A stretch of DNA of 64,000 nucleotides from Notospermus geniculatus (lineage: Eukaryota; Nemertea; Pilidiophora; Heteronemertea; Lineidae). Both the position numbers and the translations under genes were made by a program. Below are positions 27,601-39,600 of this stretch, piece by piece (position 1 is the stretch's first letter; the number at the start of each line of letters is the position of its first letter). The stretch spans positions 31,064 through 95,063 of the forward strand of contig NMRB01001312.1 in the NCBI GenBank assembly GCA_002633025.1. The letters run 5' to 3'. The notes under the pieces were generated by a model. That model was not told the DNA's origin and made no database searches. It was given only the letters and a program-made list of their open reading frames with translations.

Positions 27601-30600
27601 TTATGAAGCTTCAAATTATCTATCTATCTATCTGTCTAAATCAAACATGTTTGATCTTGTCATAAACTCGTCGCAAACTACAGTACAGGTCACAATTGAC
27701 ATCCCTAAATTTGCGTAACTTACACGTAACTTACACAACAACTCACGAGCTGTGTTACGCGTAACTTACGAGGTGAGTTACGTGGTGAGTTACGCGAATT
27801 TCGCTGGCTACGCAGTGATTTACGAGGCGAGTTACGCGATTTTGGCGAGTTACGCAGTGAGTTCCGCGAAACCAAAGCCGTGAGTTACGCGTAAGTTACG
27901 CGAAGCCGTAGGGATGTCAATTGTGACCTGTACTGTAGTCATCAACAGAAGTCAGTTGTGAACGAGTCGCAAACTATAGTCATGAATGAATCGTGAACGC
28001 AAATTGGAGCTGATCCACCGACTACAATTTTTCGTTGTCAACTTGTTGCAAACCTGTCGTGAACTAATCGCAAACTGATCGTAAACTCGTCGTAAAGTCT
28101 GTGGATCCACCCGCATTTGGCTATGTTGTCAATTTTATATCTTTTGCCTTTTTTCAACAGATATGCATCAGATTGTGCCTTTGATGGATATAAATCATTG
28201 TGTCAGCACAAGCTACTTCAGTGTATGGGGATCGAGCCGCTTCTTTCCCGCACATATCCTCCGACCATGTTGGAATGGAAGGCAAATAAACGCCGAGCTC
28301 ACATGGCTATCGAGGTCAGATTTGCTGATGGTGAGTCTCTTTTTTCATGCACATTGTTGCCAGTGACATTGAAGCCACTTATTAAGACCGCCACACACCC
28401 ACAGTGTGGCGGTCTTCCTTGGTTTTACTGGAATTCTCTGGATCTCTGAATCTCTCTCTCTCTCTCTGGATCTCTCCATCCAATCTGGTGGTTTCAGGGG
28501 AATAACTTGAGAATTAAGCCATGTATCGTCACAAAACTTTCAGAGTGTGTAGATATCTGCAAAAGACAGGTCAAGTTCGTTTCCTGGCTTCATCCAAAAA
28601 CGTTTAAGTACGAATTTTGATGAATTTTGTTGTTAAAACAGCGCAAGCCAAGGGGATTCCCCGTGTGACCGATTGAGAAGCATGAGTCAAATCTAAAAAT
28701 AACCCTGTAGCATTTCATCCACGTGCAGAGAACAGAGCATGCGCATTGGGCAAATGCTGGTTCCTAGATCTGCCGCTCCACTCCTGCGGCGCTACTGTCC
28801 GTTCCACAACAAGGGCTTCGTCGCGCTTGCTCCGCTGCAGAAATGGCCAAAATAAAGCACAAGAATGCAGGTAAACTTCTTTGGTGTCAATGTGAACCAT
28901 AGAAAGTGATGTTTTCCGTTAGATCTGTGGTATTCTGCTATCGGTCAGATCTGTCTGCTCCAACCTGACCTGGTGACTTCGTGGTAGCCGCACAGGCTGT
29001 CACTGCCACAGACCATGAGACAGGCCTGTAGCTTAGTCCGGCTATCATGATCATCGGGAATGGAGGCGGCATGCATTAACGGGCTTGCGTATCATAGGCC
29101 TATCGTCCATCAGTGATCTCTGTCGTTATCTCTCAATTTTCAAAGGCGGTCTTCATATTGACTGACAAGTCAATTTCTAGTTTTTTACCTAGCTGAGCGT
29201 AGCTCAGCTAGGTTATGTGGGAATACCTGAGACGTCTGTCTGTGTGTGTGTGTGTGTGTATGTATGTGTGTGATCCTCCCAGGCCAAAACCCATTTACAC
29301 CAGTGTGTCGCAATGTATATTGGCGCCGTAATGTAATGCTACCACTTTGTGCGACCAACTCACAAACATATTGTACCCGTACCAATAAAATATTCTGCGG
29401 CAATGCCACGTCTTGGTTATTTTGTTATTTGACGATTAAACAACATCAATAAGTAGCCAACTCCTTGTTTTTGTACGAAAGNTTCCCACAGTAAAGCATA
29501 ACATCAACGCTCAGCTAGGTCTGCTGGCATTTGCCAGCTCTAGTCTTGAGCTCTGTTTGCTCCTAATTGCTCTGCAACGTTGCCATCAAAAAGATAACAA
29601 CATGATTTTCAGCTCATCTGTGAGTATAGTCATGACGTGGTGTCCTTTGTTCGCCGTTGTCGTAGTCCGTTAGCAGGGCATGTTTTGTAACTACATGTAC
29701 TGGGACTACTGACACGAAGCTTGAATAAACTTCACTTGTTGTACATCACCTTCAACTTTTCCTATCTCATTTGAGCTAAACCCAAGATATGGTCCAAAAC
29801 ATGAAATGCTCTGACAAACTCTGGCAGATGAATCTGATTTAATTTATGTGTCTGGCTTAATGGGTTGATTGTCACGAATGGTGGCAAAGGATAAGACATG
29901 TACATGTATTTCCATAGTCTTGTTTATTCTCGAAAACGTAGATCATACCTTATACATGTGCCATTCTGCAGTTGAATCGATCAAGGGAAACGGGCGTGCG
30001 TGCAAGTAACAAATTATAGTCACTAAGTATTCATACTACCGACTGAATTTCGAATATACAAATCGGGGAAATGGACATAGACTGAAGTCCTACTTACTGA
30101 GATTCAGAATATCGAGAACTACGACCCCCTGTTTGTTCTATGGTCCTGTGGCATGGTTACAGAGCATGAGACTGAACAGGTGACAAGCCCCTCCGACAGC
30201 AACCAACGGGTGGAGTAATTCGCGTCTCAACCTGTCCAGATTTTATACCCAAATTACAATATACTACAAAAGAGTGGCTGCGCCGGTAATCGGACAGCGG
30301 CCACAGTAAGGAAATGAACATTCTTTCCTGGAATGCCCTAACTCGTCTAGGCCCGATCAACAATACCCAACAAAAGGGAAACACGTCTGTAGGATATACA
30401 GTAAACTCGAGTTTAAACTACCGGTTCATTATGTTCATAAGCACACCCATAGTAGGGTCAGTTTCACCCTAGGCCATAAGCAACTATTCATTCCATCATG
30501 TGGTTGTGATCGTACAAGCAATTCCAGCCATTCAGCGTAATAGTTGTTGTTTTATTCATTCCCATTTCATCTGTGGGTGTGCTTATGAACCGGTGGTTTA

Positions 30601-33600
30601 AACTCGAGTTTACAGTAGATTCCCGACCACTGCCATGACACAACTGTGACATTAATGCATTGCTTTCTAATAACTGTTTACGAATATTGTTACTTTCTTA
30701 CGCAGAGTCTCAAACCAGCAGTGCTGTTGACTCCTGGACTTGTGGTGACGAGTTCGCATCAAACATCCTCTCACAGTACAAGTAAGTTGTTGTCAGACAA
30801 ACCATGGAGGTATAAAATAAGATGGAGAACGCACTCCCTAATCCCCGATTAAAATAATCCCCACATCAATAGGCCGGCTATTGTTCTTGTATTGTTCTTG
30901 TAATCACACCACAGGCCTTTAATCCGATGTGCGCTGCCGACAATGCCTAATTAGCCACCTCGCGTGTGACCTTCGTTCTTGGCAACGAGCCTTAGCAACA
31001 GACCGTTTGCTACATGCGCAGATCATTATTTCCTGCCAGGAAATCGTTGTACGCATGTGCAGTGGATAGACCTTAATTCATCTCGCCAGCCTCAACAAAT
31101 CCGCGAAAACTTAATGAAAAACGCCCCAAAATTCTTCCAATAATTCTTATTTTATACCTCCATGGACAAACACAGACTGCAGATTTGGCAAATAGGCTGT
31201 TATTTCCACAAAAAAGTAGGATACCTACATGCAAGTACGACTGGTGTTTGGAAAAAGTACGCAAATAATTAAAACAAATGGTAAGGGATCATAATTATCA
31301 TATGCAAATTAACCCCCGAAAATATGCAAATTAGGTCTTCGTCAGTATTGCAGACTGTAGGCGTTGAGCCAAGCTTTCCGTTGATACCTGTCTTAGATCA
31401 ACCCATTAAAAAGTTTTCTCGTATTCCCAACTATCGACTGGTTTTGTCCTGGAGGGTCACAATTGGATCTTTATTTCTAGGAATATGTCTGAGGGAACCA
31501 ATGGATGGACTGTATCCCTGATTGAGGACAGTGATGTTTATGAGCTTGGCGGTGATGATTATGTCCTTGACCTTATAAGTGAGATGGAGGTGATGGCCAA
31601 CTTCCCTGCTGGGCAGTGCTACCTTCTTGTCTCCCGAGGGGGAGGAAGAGACAGATCACAGGGAAAAATGGCTGTTTATGCTAATACGTGAGTATGATTG
31701 AAATCAAAGTTGACCTTGCCAATACATGTTAAGGATCATAAATGTCAATAGTCAAGTAGATGTGGCAGATTTAGGAGATGTTTTAGGCCCTCGAGCCTAA
31801 CGTCCGGACTTTTGGCTTGATGGAAGAACACCTGCCTTGCATGCGGGAGATCCGGGTTCGATTCCCGGTGTGGTCTGCGACATTTGGCGTTGTCGGCGAA
31901 AGCGCTTTCCTTTCTCATCTTGGCTTTGACTATCTTTGCTTTAAAGCATGAATCACTCTGAACCATAGATGAGAGTTTTCCGGGAATTCCCGGATTTCCG
32001 GGAGCAGGCGCTGCCAAAAAAATCTGGATTTTTAGCCCGCTTGGCCAAAGGCCAAAAGGGCTTATGCTGTGCTTAGATGCCTTAGTGGTGGTCTGTCGTG
32101 CGTACGTGCGTGCGTGCGTGAGTGGGTAACATTTTGCCTTGTCTGCACTCTAGCGTCTTCAGTTTTCGATGTATCGATTTCATATTGCATATGTGTATAT
32201 ATGGCCCCAAGATCTAGGCCAAGTTCGATTTTGGGCGTGCTGCGATTCCTACTATGGCTACTAGGGGGCGTTTTGTGAAAAAAATGAAAAATGGCTATTT
32301 TACACTAACGATTTGAGCTAGGATGCTAAAATTTGAACCCTAGGTACATCTAATCGTGTTACATCATATATATAACAGGTTTTTGATGTGATGTAATTTT
32401 GATGGGAAAATAGGTCAAATAACGAAAAATGGCCCGATATTTGGGCTTTGCCTTGTCTGCACTCTAGCGTCTTCAGTTTTCGATGGATCGTTTTCATATT
32501 GTACGTGTGTATATATGGCCCCAAGATCTAGGCCAAGTTCGATTTTGAGCGTGCTGTGATTCCTACTGTGGCCACTAGGGGGCGTTTTGTGAAAAAATGA
32601 AAAATAGCTCTTTTATGCTAACGATCTGAGCTAGGATGCTCAAATTTGAACCATAGATACATCTTAGCGTGTTACATCATATATCTAACGGGTTTTGATT
32701 TAACCTAATTTTGATGGGAAATAGGTCAAATAACGAAAAATGGGCCAATATTTTTGCTTTGCCTTTCTGTGCACTCCTAGCGTCTTCAGTTTTCGAAGGA
32801 ATATTTTCATATTGAATATGTACATATATGGCCTGAAGGTTTAGGTACTATGATTCCCACTTCACCAAGCGGGCACTGTGCCATTGGCACTATTTTTCGA
32901 TTTGGCTTCGTTCCGGCACCTGTGCTGTTCTGGGTCCTGGTTTTACATTCAACCACCAACAATCCTAGACTGGTTCCATGATCTACCGCTAGGATTTGAT
33001 GACAGGGATGGTGCCAAGATGGCGTCGGGCCATCGGAAGGACAAATTGACCAATGAATATCGTGGTTGTCATCGCATATCATGGTCTGCTCCAAGACTGG
33101 ATCGAATGGCAGATTTGGGACTTTGACTTCTGGGGTCATGACTAATTTCCGGGAATTTTTTGAAATGGCACTCTCATCTATGCTGAACAGAGGGAGTCTG
33201 ATCAGAGGTGATAGCTACCGTAAGTCATAACAGGTTAAGGATCTCAAGGATAAGATGGGGAGGAATGTGGCAGATTTAGACGGTGTTAGGCCCTCGAGCC
33301 TAACGTTCAGACTTCTGGCTTGATGAAAAACACCTGCCTTGTATGCGGGAGATCTGGGTTCGAATCCCGGTGCCGTCTGCGACATAGCAATACCGATGAA
33401 GAAACCCTACCAGTACTTTATTCTCTCATTTTGTGTGTTGCAGGCCACATAACCCAGATCTCGCAAGAGTGTTCAGATACAGAGAGGAATACATGCGAAA
33501 GACTCAGTCACCTCAAGATTCACGAAACACACGTGATGAAGAAAGAAAAACAATACATATTCCATCTCCGGGCCAGTCAAAAGCAGTGTATGTGCCAAGA

Positions 33601-36600
33601 GGGCAGACTGGGAGCTTGGAAAATGAGGGGCTAGTACTATCTCAGATGAGCCGTTTGAATCGACGTCCCATGTCAGTGTCAGATTCGCAGCACGTTGGTC
33701 TTGCAGATTCAAAGTTGAATGCTCGATATAGCAAGCGAGATGCACCACGATCAGGGTCACCCACTCGGATGCCAAGACCCCAAAGCGCTCTTGTAAATGG
33801 TGACATAAATTTGTCGAAGTCGCAGCTGAACAAACGCTACGTAGGCCAAAATGATCTGTCAAACTCAAAACTCAATAAGCGATATCGTAACGGTCCAGTG
33901 TCACCCACACAACCAACTCCAAAGGAGAATCGAGTACCAAATGGTAATGTGCCCCACGTGAAGCCAAAGTATGAAAGGCATAACTCAGGATTGTACAGTA
34001 AGCCAACAGACAACACAGCCAAGGATAAAATCCTTCGCAAATTCACGAAAGAGAGGCGTAGGAGGGATTCCGATTCATCGATTAGATCAACAGCATCAGA
34101 ATTGAGTAAATTTGTGGATGACGTTTTTGACAATGTTCTCAACGACGACTTTGACGAGTTGACCGATCATCCATCCATGGTGCCCGTCATCAAAGGCACG
34201 GGTGATAGGGTGCCGTCCGTTGCTTCAGAGAGCGAGATGTCGAAGTTTGTGGATGGCGTTTTTCAAGATATTTTTGTTGACGAGAGTCTGGACACTTTGA
34301 CAACGTCATCAAAACTGATGCCTACTATTCAAGGAGGAGGTGATGGTCCTATGCAAAATGCTCAAAACCCAGCAGGGGTCACTGGTGCGTTGGGATATAA
34401 CCCCCCTCTACCCATGAACCTTTCAGGGCTTCCTCTTGGTGAGTACTTGACCTAGTATTCTATGGGGTACAGAGGTACCAAAAGTACCATCCACCAGGAC
34501 AAAACACAAGAGCACATGCAATTTTGACAATGAAAAAAAAAGTTCACTGTGACCAGATGTCATTTAGCATTCTGACATTAGCCTACTTAAACTGCATCAG
34601 TCACAATACACAACATTGCTTTTGNACTCGGTCATTGGTCAAATTTATCGATTAAAGGAAGTGTAATTCATCTGTTCAAGTCTAATTGCTGGTTGCTGGT
34701 TCACAGCACGACAATTCCGCACTCATTAGTCCTGTTGCCAAAAAAGCAATGTTTGTGGTGAGAAATTAAACTGGTTTGATTTTTGGCAACAAGTGGTCAC
34801 TACAAAGGTTCTGCAGTGAGTGGTGGATGCCGGCCTCTGCACACTTAACCTTTTTCGTGGCGACAACGAAAATTGCCTGTATGACCAACGAAAGTGGTGA
34901 AGTGTGCTGCTAGCTTCAGAGAAGGCAATGGCAAAATGTTGGAAAGGTGTTTGTCAATATGAGTTTTATTGTTTTCATTTTGTAGGTATGCCAATGATGC
35001 CAGGTGGTGGAATTGACCCTCTCTCACAGCTGTTAGTCCAGCAGCAGGCTCAAGCTCAACAACTTGCTGCCCAACAGCAGGCTCAGGTGGCTGTTCAAAC
35101 GCAAGCTCAGCAGCTGTTATTTACTGAGGTGGTAGGTTGACTTAAACTTTAACCCGACAGTGAGCCCTGTTCAGTGCCATTAATAGACCGTTCTCAAATT
35201 GACGTAACGGACACAGCTCTGGAACGCGCTACCTGGCGATATCCGGGGGGCCCGTGACTTCCAACTTTTTAAGAGGCTTTTAAAGACACATCTTTTTAAA
35301 CAATGTTTTACTTGATCACCCATTGTTTTATTCCATTTCTCTTATTCATATAATTGTCTTATCATAAAATAATTTCTTAATACTCTATACCTTTCTTTGT
35401 AAAGCGCCGCTGACAATTCACTTTAAAGCGGCGCTATAGAAATAATTTATTATTATTATTATTATAAGATCTGCGCACTTCTGCCGAAATCTCCACCACA
35501 GCCTCAGTCTGAAACTGAATGACGTTACGCAGAGAACCCCACGGCAGTGACGTCCAAGACTCGACCATTGCTGAATCATGGATGACGTCATGTCAGCCAG
35601 TTTCAGATTGAGGTTCTGGTTGCGATTTCGGTGGGAGTATGCAGATCTGCGAATTCGAGAAATGTATGGCGGTCTAGGAAAAAATGTCGGAAGTCGCTGA
35701 ATGATCAAGGGCTGTCAGATTGCCTGTGCATTGATCTGCTACTGTTTACCTGTTACGTAGTACATTTCAGCTATTGAAATGTGCGAGTTCACTAAGGCCA
35801 TTAACACTTTTCTGAAACGCGGCATCCGACGGGTTTTCCTAGACCACCTCACAAATGCTTCACGACTATTCCAACAGTTATGACAGTAGGTCGAGTGTAT
35901 TATATTTCAAGAAGGAATGTTTAAAGCCCCAGAGTATTGAATTTTACGATATTTTCAAAATGTTAGGAGAGAGCACAAAGAGGTCTCATAGCCTTGTGAA
36001 GGTCCCCAAAATGCTTGTCTGATACATACTTCAGAGAATCAAGGCCTAGTTTTCAGCACACATTAGAAAAAACGACAGGGAGAGCTCTAATGTATTCAGA
36101 TGGAGCGCAGTACATTTTACACTACGGCTGACGTCGTGCACTGACGTCAAGAATCGTGGCGATGATTTGCGTTTTTCAAATTCAATACAGTGGGGCTTTA
36201 AATTCCCATTGGTCATTTTTCCAGCAACGCCAACAACAACAGCAACAACAACAACAGCAGGCTAACATGCAGCAGACAATACAAGCCGTCCAGCAGCAGG
36301 CGTTACAAAACCGACTTCTACAGGAAACACTGCAGACAGAAATGCTCAAAGCGCAGATACAGCAGCTCCAGTCGGCGACACAGTCGCAGGGAGGCCTACC
36401 ATCAGCTCTACCTGAATCCCGTACATCGACTCCTGTTAATCAGTTCAAAAAGCAGCAGACGTCTCCAGTGAGGAAGTTTGGATCTAATAAATCACCACCT
36501 ACTCCACTTCCCAAGGAGCCGGTACAGAAACCAACTCTAAGCAGTCCCCAGAAGAAGAATTCAAGTGTGGCAACAAGGGTGTCATTTCTTGAGGAAGTGA

Positions 36601-39600
36601 CGACTATCCCACGTGGAGAAGAAGATCGTTTGTCGCCTGAACCAGGTGGTGGTGTGACATCTCCTGAGTTAAATACATCTGAGCTTCCAGAACCGCAGCC
36701 TGTTACAAACGGACACATTGAGAATGGCGACAGTGTATCGCTAGATCTTGGTGACGAGCACATTTCCATCAAACACATTTCGGTACCTCTGTCAGCTAGG
36801 ACAGAGGATAAGAAGGGCCAGAAGTTGGAATCTGCATTTGATGGACGAGATAATACAGTTCGTGTTGGTAAAGTAAGGTGGCCACCACCGCTGATAATGG
36901 ACGCCAAGCAAGAACCTGTGGTCGGGAAATTAATGATCAGTGAGGGACACAAAAAACCTCTCACGGCCGCAGTGAAGTCGCGTCCTCAGCTCCATAATAT
37001 GCTGATTAACCAAATCAAGGACTTGAAAAAAGATGAACCACAAATTCCAGCGGTGAAACATGAGGTATGTAAACTTTTCTACTAAGGGAGCATCCATTAA
37101 GTACGTACACAGTGAGGGGGAGGGGGTCTATGAAAAAGCGTACACTATGCATACAGGAGGAGGGGGTGTAGAGTCTTGTGTACATATGCAACCCAAGAAC
37201 CATTCTGAAGAAATTAAAAACTGCTTGAATGCAATTAGATACCATGAAAATAAAGGGAATCATATTTGTAGCCTGGTTTCAGATGTCACCCCGCTGCGAG
37301 GTCAGCCATTAACCACACCGGGTTCCCGCGTGTGTCCCTTGGCGTACGCCCGTACAGGGGGAGGGGCGGTTTGAGCCAATGCGTACAAGGTGCTTGCAGG
37401 GGGAGGGGTGTAAAAATCAGCGTTTTAGTGTGTATATACTAAATGGATGCTCCCTAAACCTGTTCTGGTGTAGGCCTAGACATCACTGAACCATCCATCC
37501 AACACAAAGGAATTTTTACCTCAGAGGTGAAGACTTCTTAGTTCCCACCTAGTAGAGGCCACCACAGGATACATGTTTGCTTACTCTCCATTCCAGTTCC
37601 GATTGGCGCAAGGCTTATCAACGATAGCTCCGCAACGGCTGGGCTGATTTTGATGAAACATACGTCAATCGACTTGTCTTTCTTGGCGGTACCGCCATCA
37701 TCACTGGCATTTTCCCGAAAAACGTGACAGAAAAAAGTTCTTTCACAAATCACAATTCGTGCTTACGGCCGAAATGGCGGCCATTTTGAAATGATGCAAT
37801 GCATCGTGCACGTGTAAACTGCACTGAACAGCATAGCGAAATGAAATGGGTTTTGAGAAAGAGATCCGTTATGCAGGCCTTACGCGAAAAATGAAGATAG
37901 CAGAAAGATACCGGCAAGAAAGACAAGTTAATTGATGTATGGTAGTGTTGAATTTGACCCAGGCGTTGCGGAGATATCAGCTGAAATCCTCACGCCACTG
38001 GGATTTGGAATGAACTGTAAGTGCAAATGTCACCCTGGGTTTGGGAATCTCTGTTATTTTGTATTTGTACTTGTATTAGATTTTTCGGTCAGGGCCAAGT
38101 CTATAGCATTATTGGCCCTGGTAAGTACAGAGGAGGCCACCTCAAGATACTCATGTTCCTCACTTGGATGGGGTCTTTTACTTGTCCTTGCAAAGGTACA
38201 AGGTAGGCACCGAGGTTACTGTCCCGTGTGACGGGCGTGAAGAGCCAGGGATGATTTATCGCATTTGGCCCAGGGTGGATTTGAACCCGGGACCTGCCAC
38301 TTGCCAAGTGGATATGATAACCACTAGGCTATCAAGGCTCCTCTGTCAGGGCTTTCAATAGCGTGCGTATCGATGTATTTTACGCACTGAAATCTCTATT
38401 TACGCACGCAAAGAGTGGCAGTGTTCATCAAAAACGCGTTGCCTTGCATTTCAAAGAAGTCAAATACGCTCCAGAATTATGATATGATCCTCGAAATACG
38501 CATCAGCATCCCGCTCTTGGTCGTATTTTTGAAAGGCCCAAATCCCGGCGGCGGGAAAATTTTCCCCGTCTCCTAGTATTAGCCAAATGATAGCGCATGG
38601 CCACCTGACTTTCTGTTGACGATCGCGCTCATCTCTCCACACATAACACTGATCACATGATGACTTAGCACCAGGCGGCAAAACCGCCGACGTCACCATT
38701 CTTTTTGCGGCTTTTATCATAGCACGTGGCGTTCTGTCAGCATGGAAAAGTCATCACGTCCAAAGGAAAAACAAAAAAAAGATCAGACCATATGTGACCC
38801 GTTACAGCAAAACTAGGCGCATCTCGCTGAGAAGGTTGAGCCTCAATGAACTAAGATGACACCGGGAGAGAATGAAAAGAAATTAAATAGACTGTTTCAA
38901 ATTTCATAATAGACAGACAATAGTGAAACTGACAAACATTTGGTCTCTACCTGCCAAGCCAACGACCGACATGCGCCTGGCTTTGCTGTGACGGGTCACA
39001 TATAATGGTCAATATACAAGCCAATAGGCTACGCATTGACCACAAAATGAGGGTGTCAGGTGATGCATTGGCCTCCAGGAATGGGAGCCATTGATGCATT
39101 GGGAAAAAATGGTGGAAGTCAATGACACCTTGACATCAGAAATTAATGAAAGCCCTGCTCTGTCTATTATTCCTGGACAATTTCATTTTCAGGATAAACC
39201 TGATGGCAAAGTGAGACCTAAAACTGCAGATGTGAGTTTCACATCTTTCAAAAACAGTGAAAATAAGATTGACGTTGGCACGAAGATTGACATGTTGCAA
39301 CGAAAAGCAATCTTAGAAAAGCAGCTTTCATCGATCAGCTTGAGTAGCAGATCTACTGATGAATCAAAGAAATCGCCACTACCTCCACCACCACCGCCCT
39401 CACCTCCTAAACAGGAAAGGCCCATTTTCCCGCCCCCTGTTCCTGGAAAGCTGAAGATTAATGCCATAATGAAAGGTAAGTTCTAAAAGTTTCTAAAATA
39501 TTTTCTAGGATATGCAAGTGCCAGTTCAGGCCATTATACATATAGCTACATGTGCTCATCAACCAATAGACGATCAAAAGAGCGCAGCACCTGACGGGTA

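Larger units (their letters stand above)
27073..28116. mobile_element. ACTCGTCGTAAAC-rich palindrome with two insertions
   Basis: Left GCGGGCGATCCACCGACTTC, right (inverted) ATGCGGGTGGATCCACAGAC. The interior reiterates CGTCGTAAACTCGTCGCAAA words on both strands. A SINE (27349-27637) and a GTAACTTAC element (27681-27935) are nested in it. Intact relative at 43313-43722. Confidence 0.8.

Noticed and set aside
31797-31876. Genuine tRNA-Ala gene
   Set aside because: Anticodon and T arms are good, but the D arm is poor and the leader is duplicated at 33265, so a tRNA-derived repeat is more likely.
33473-33868. 131-codon reverse-strand open frame
   Set aside because: Antisense shadow of the long myosin exon at 33444-34438.
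36440-36964. 174-codon reverse-strand open frame
   Set aside because: Lies wholly opposite a myosin exon with good splice sites; Ser/Gly/Pro-rich shadow of the coding strand.
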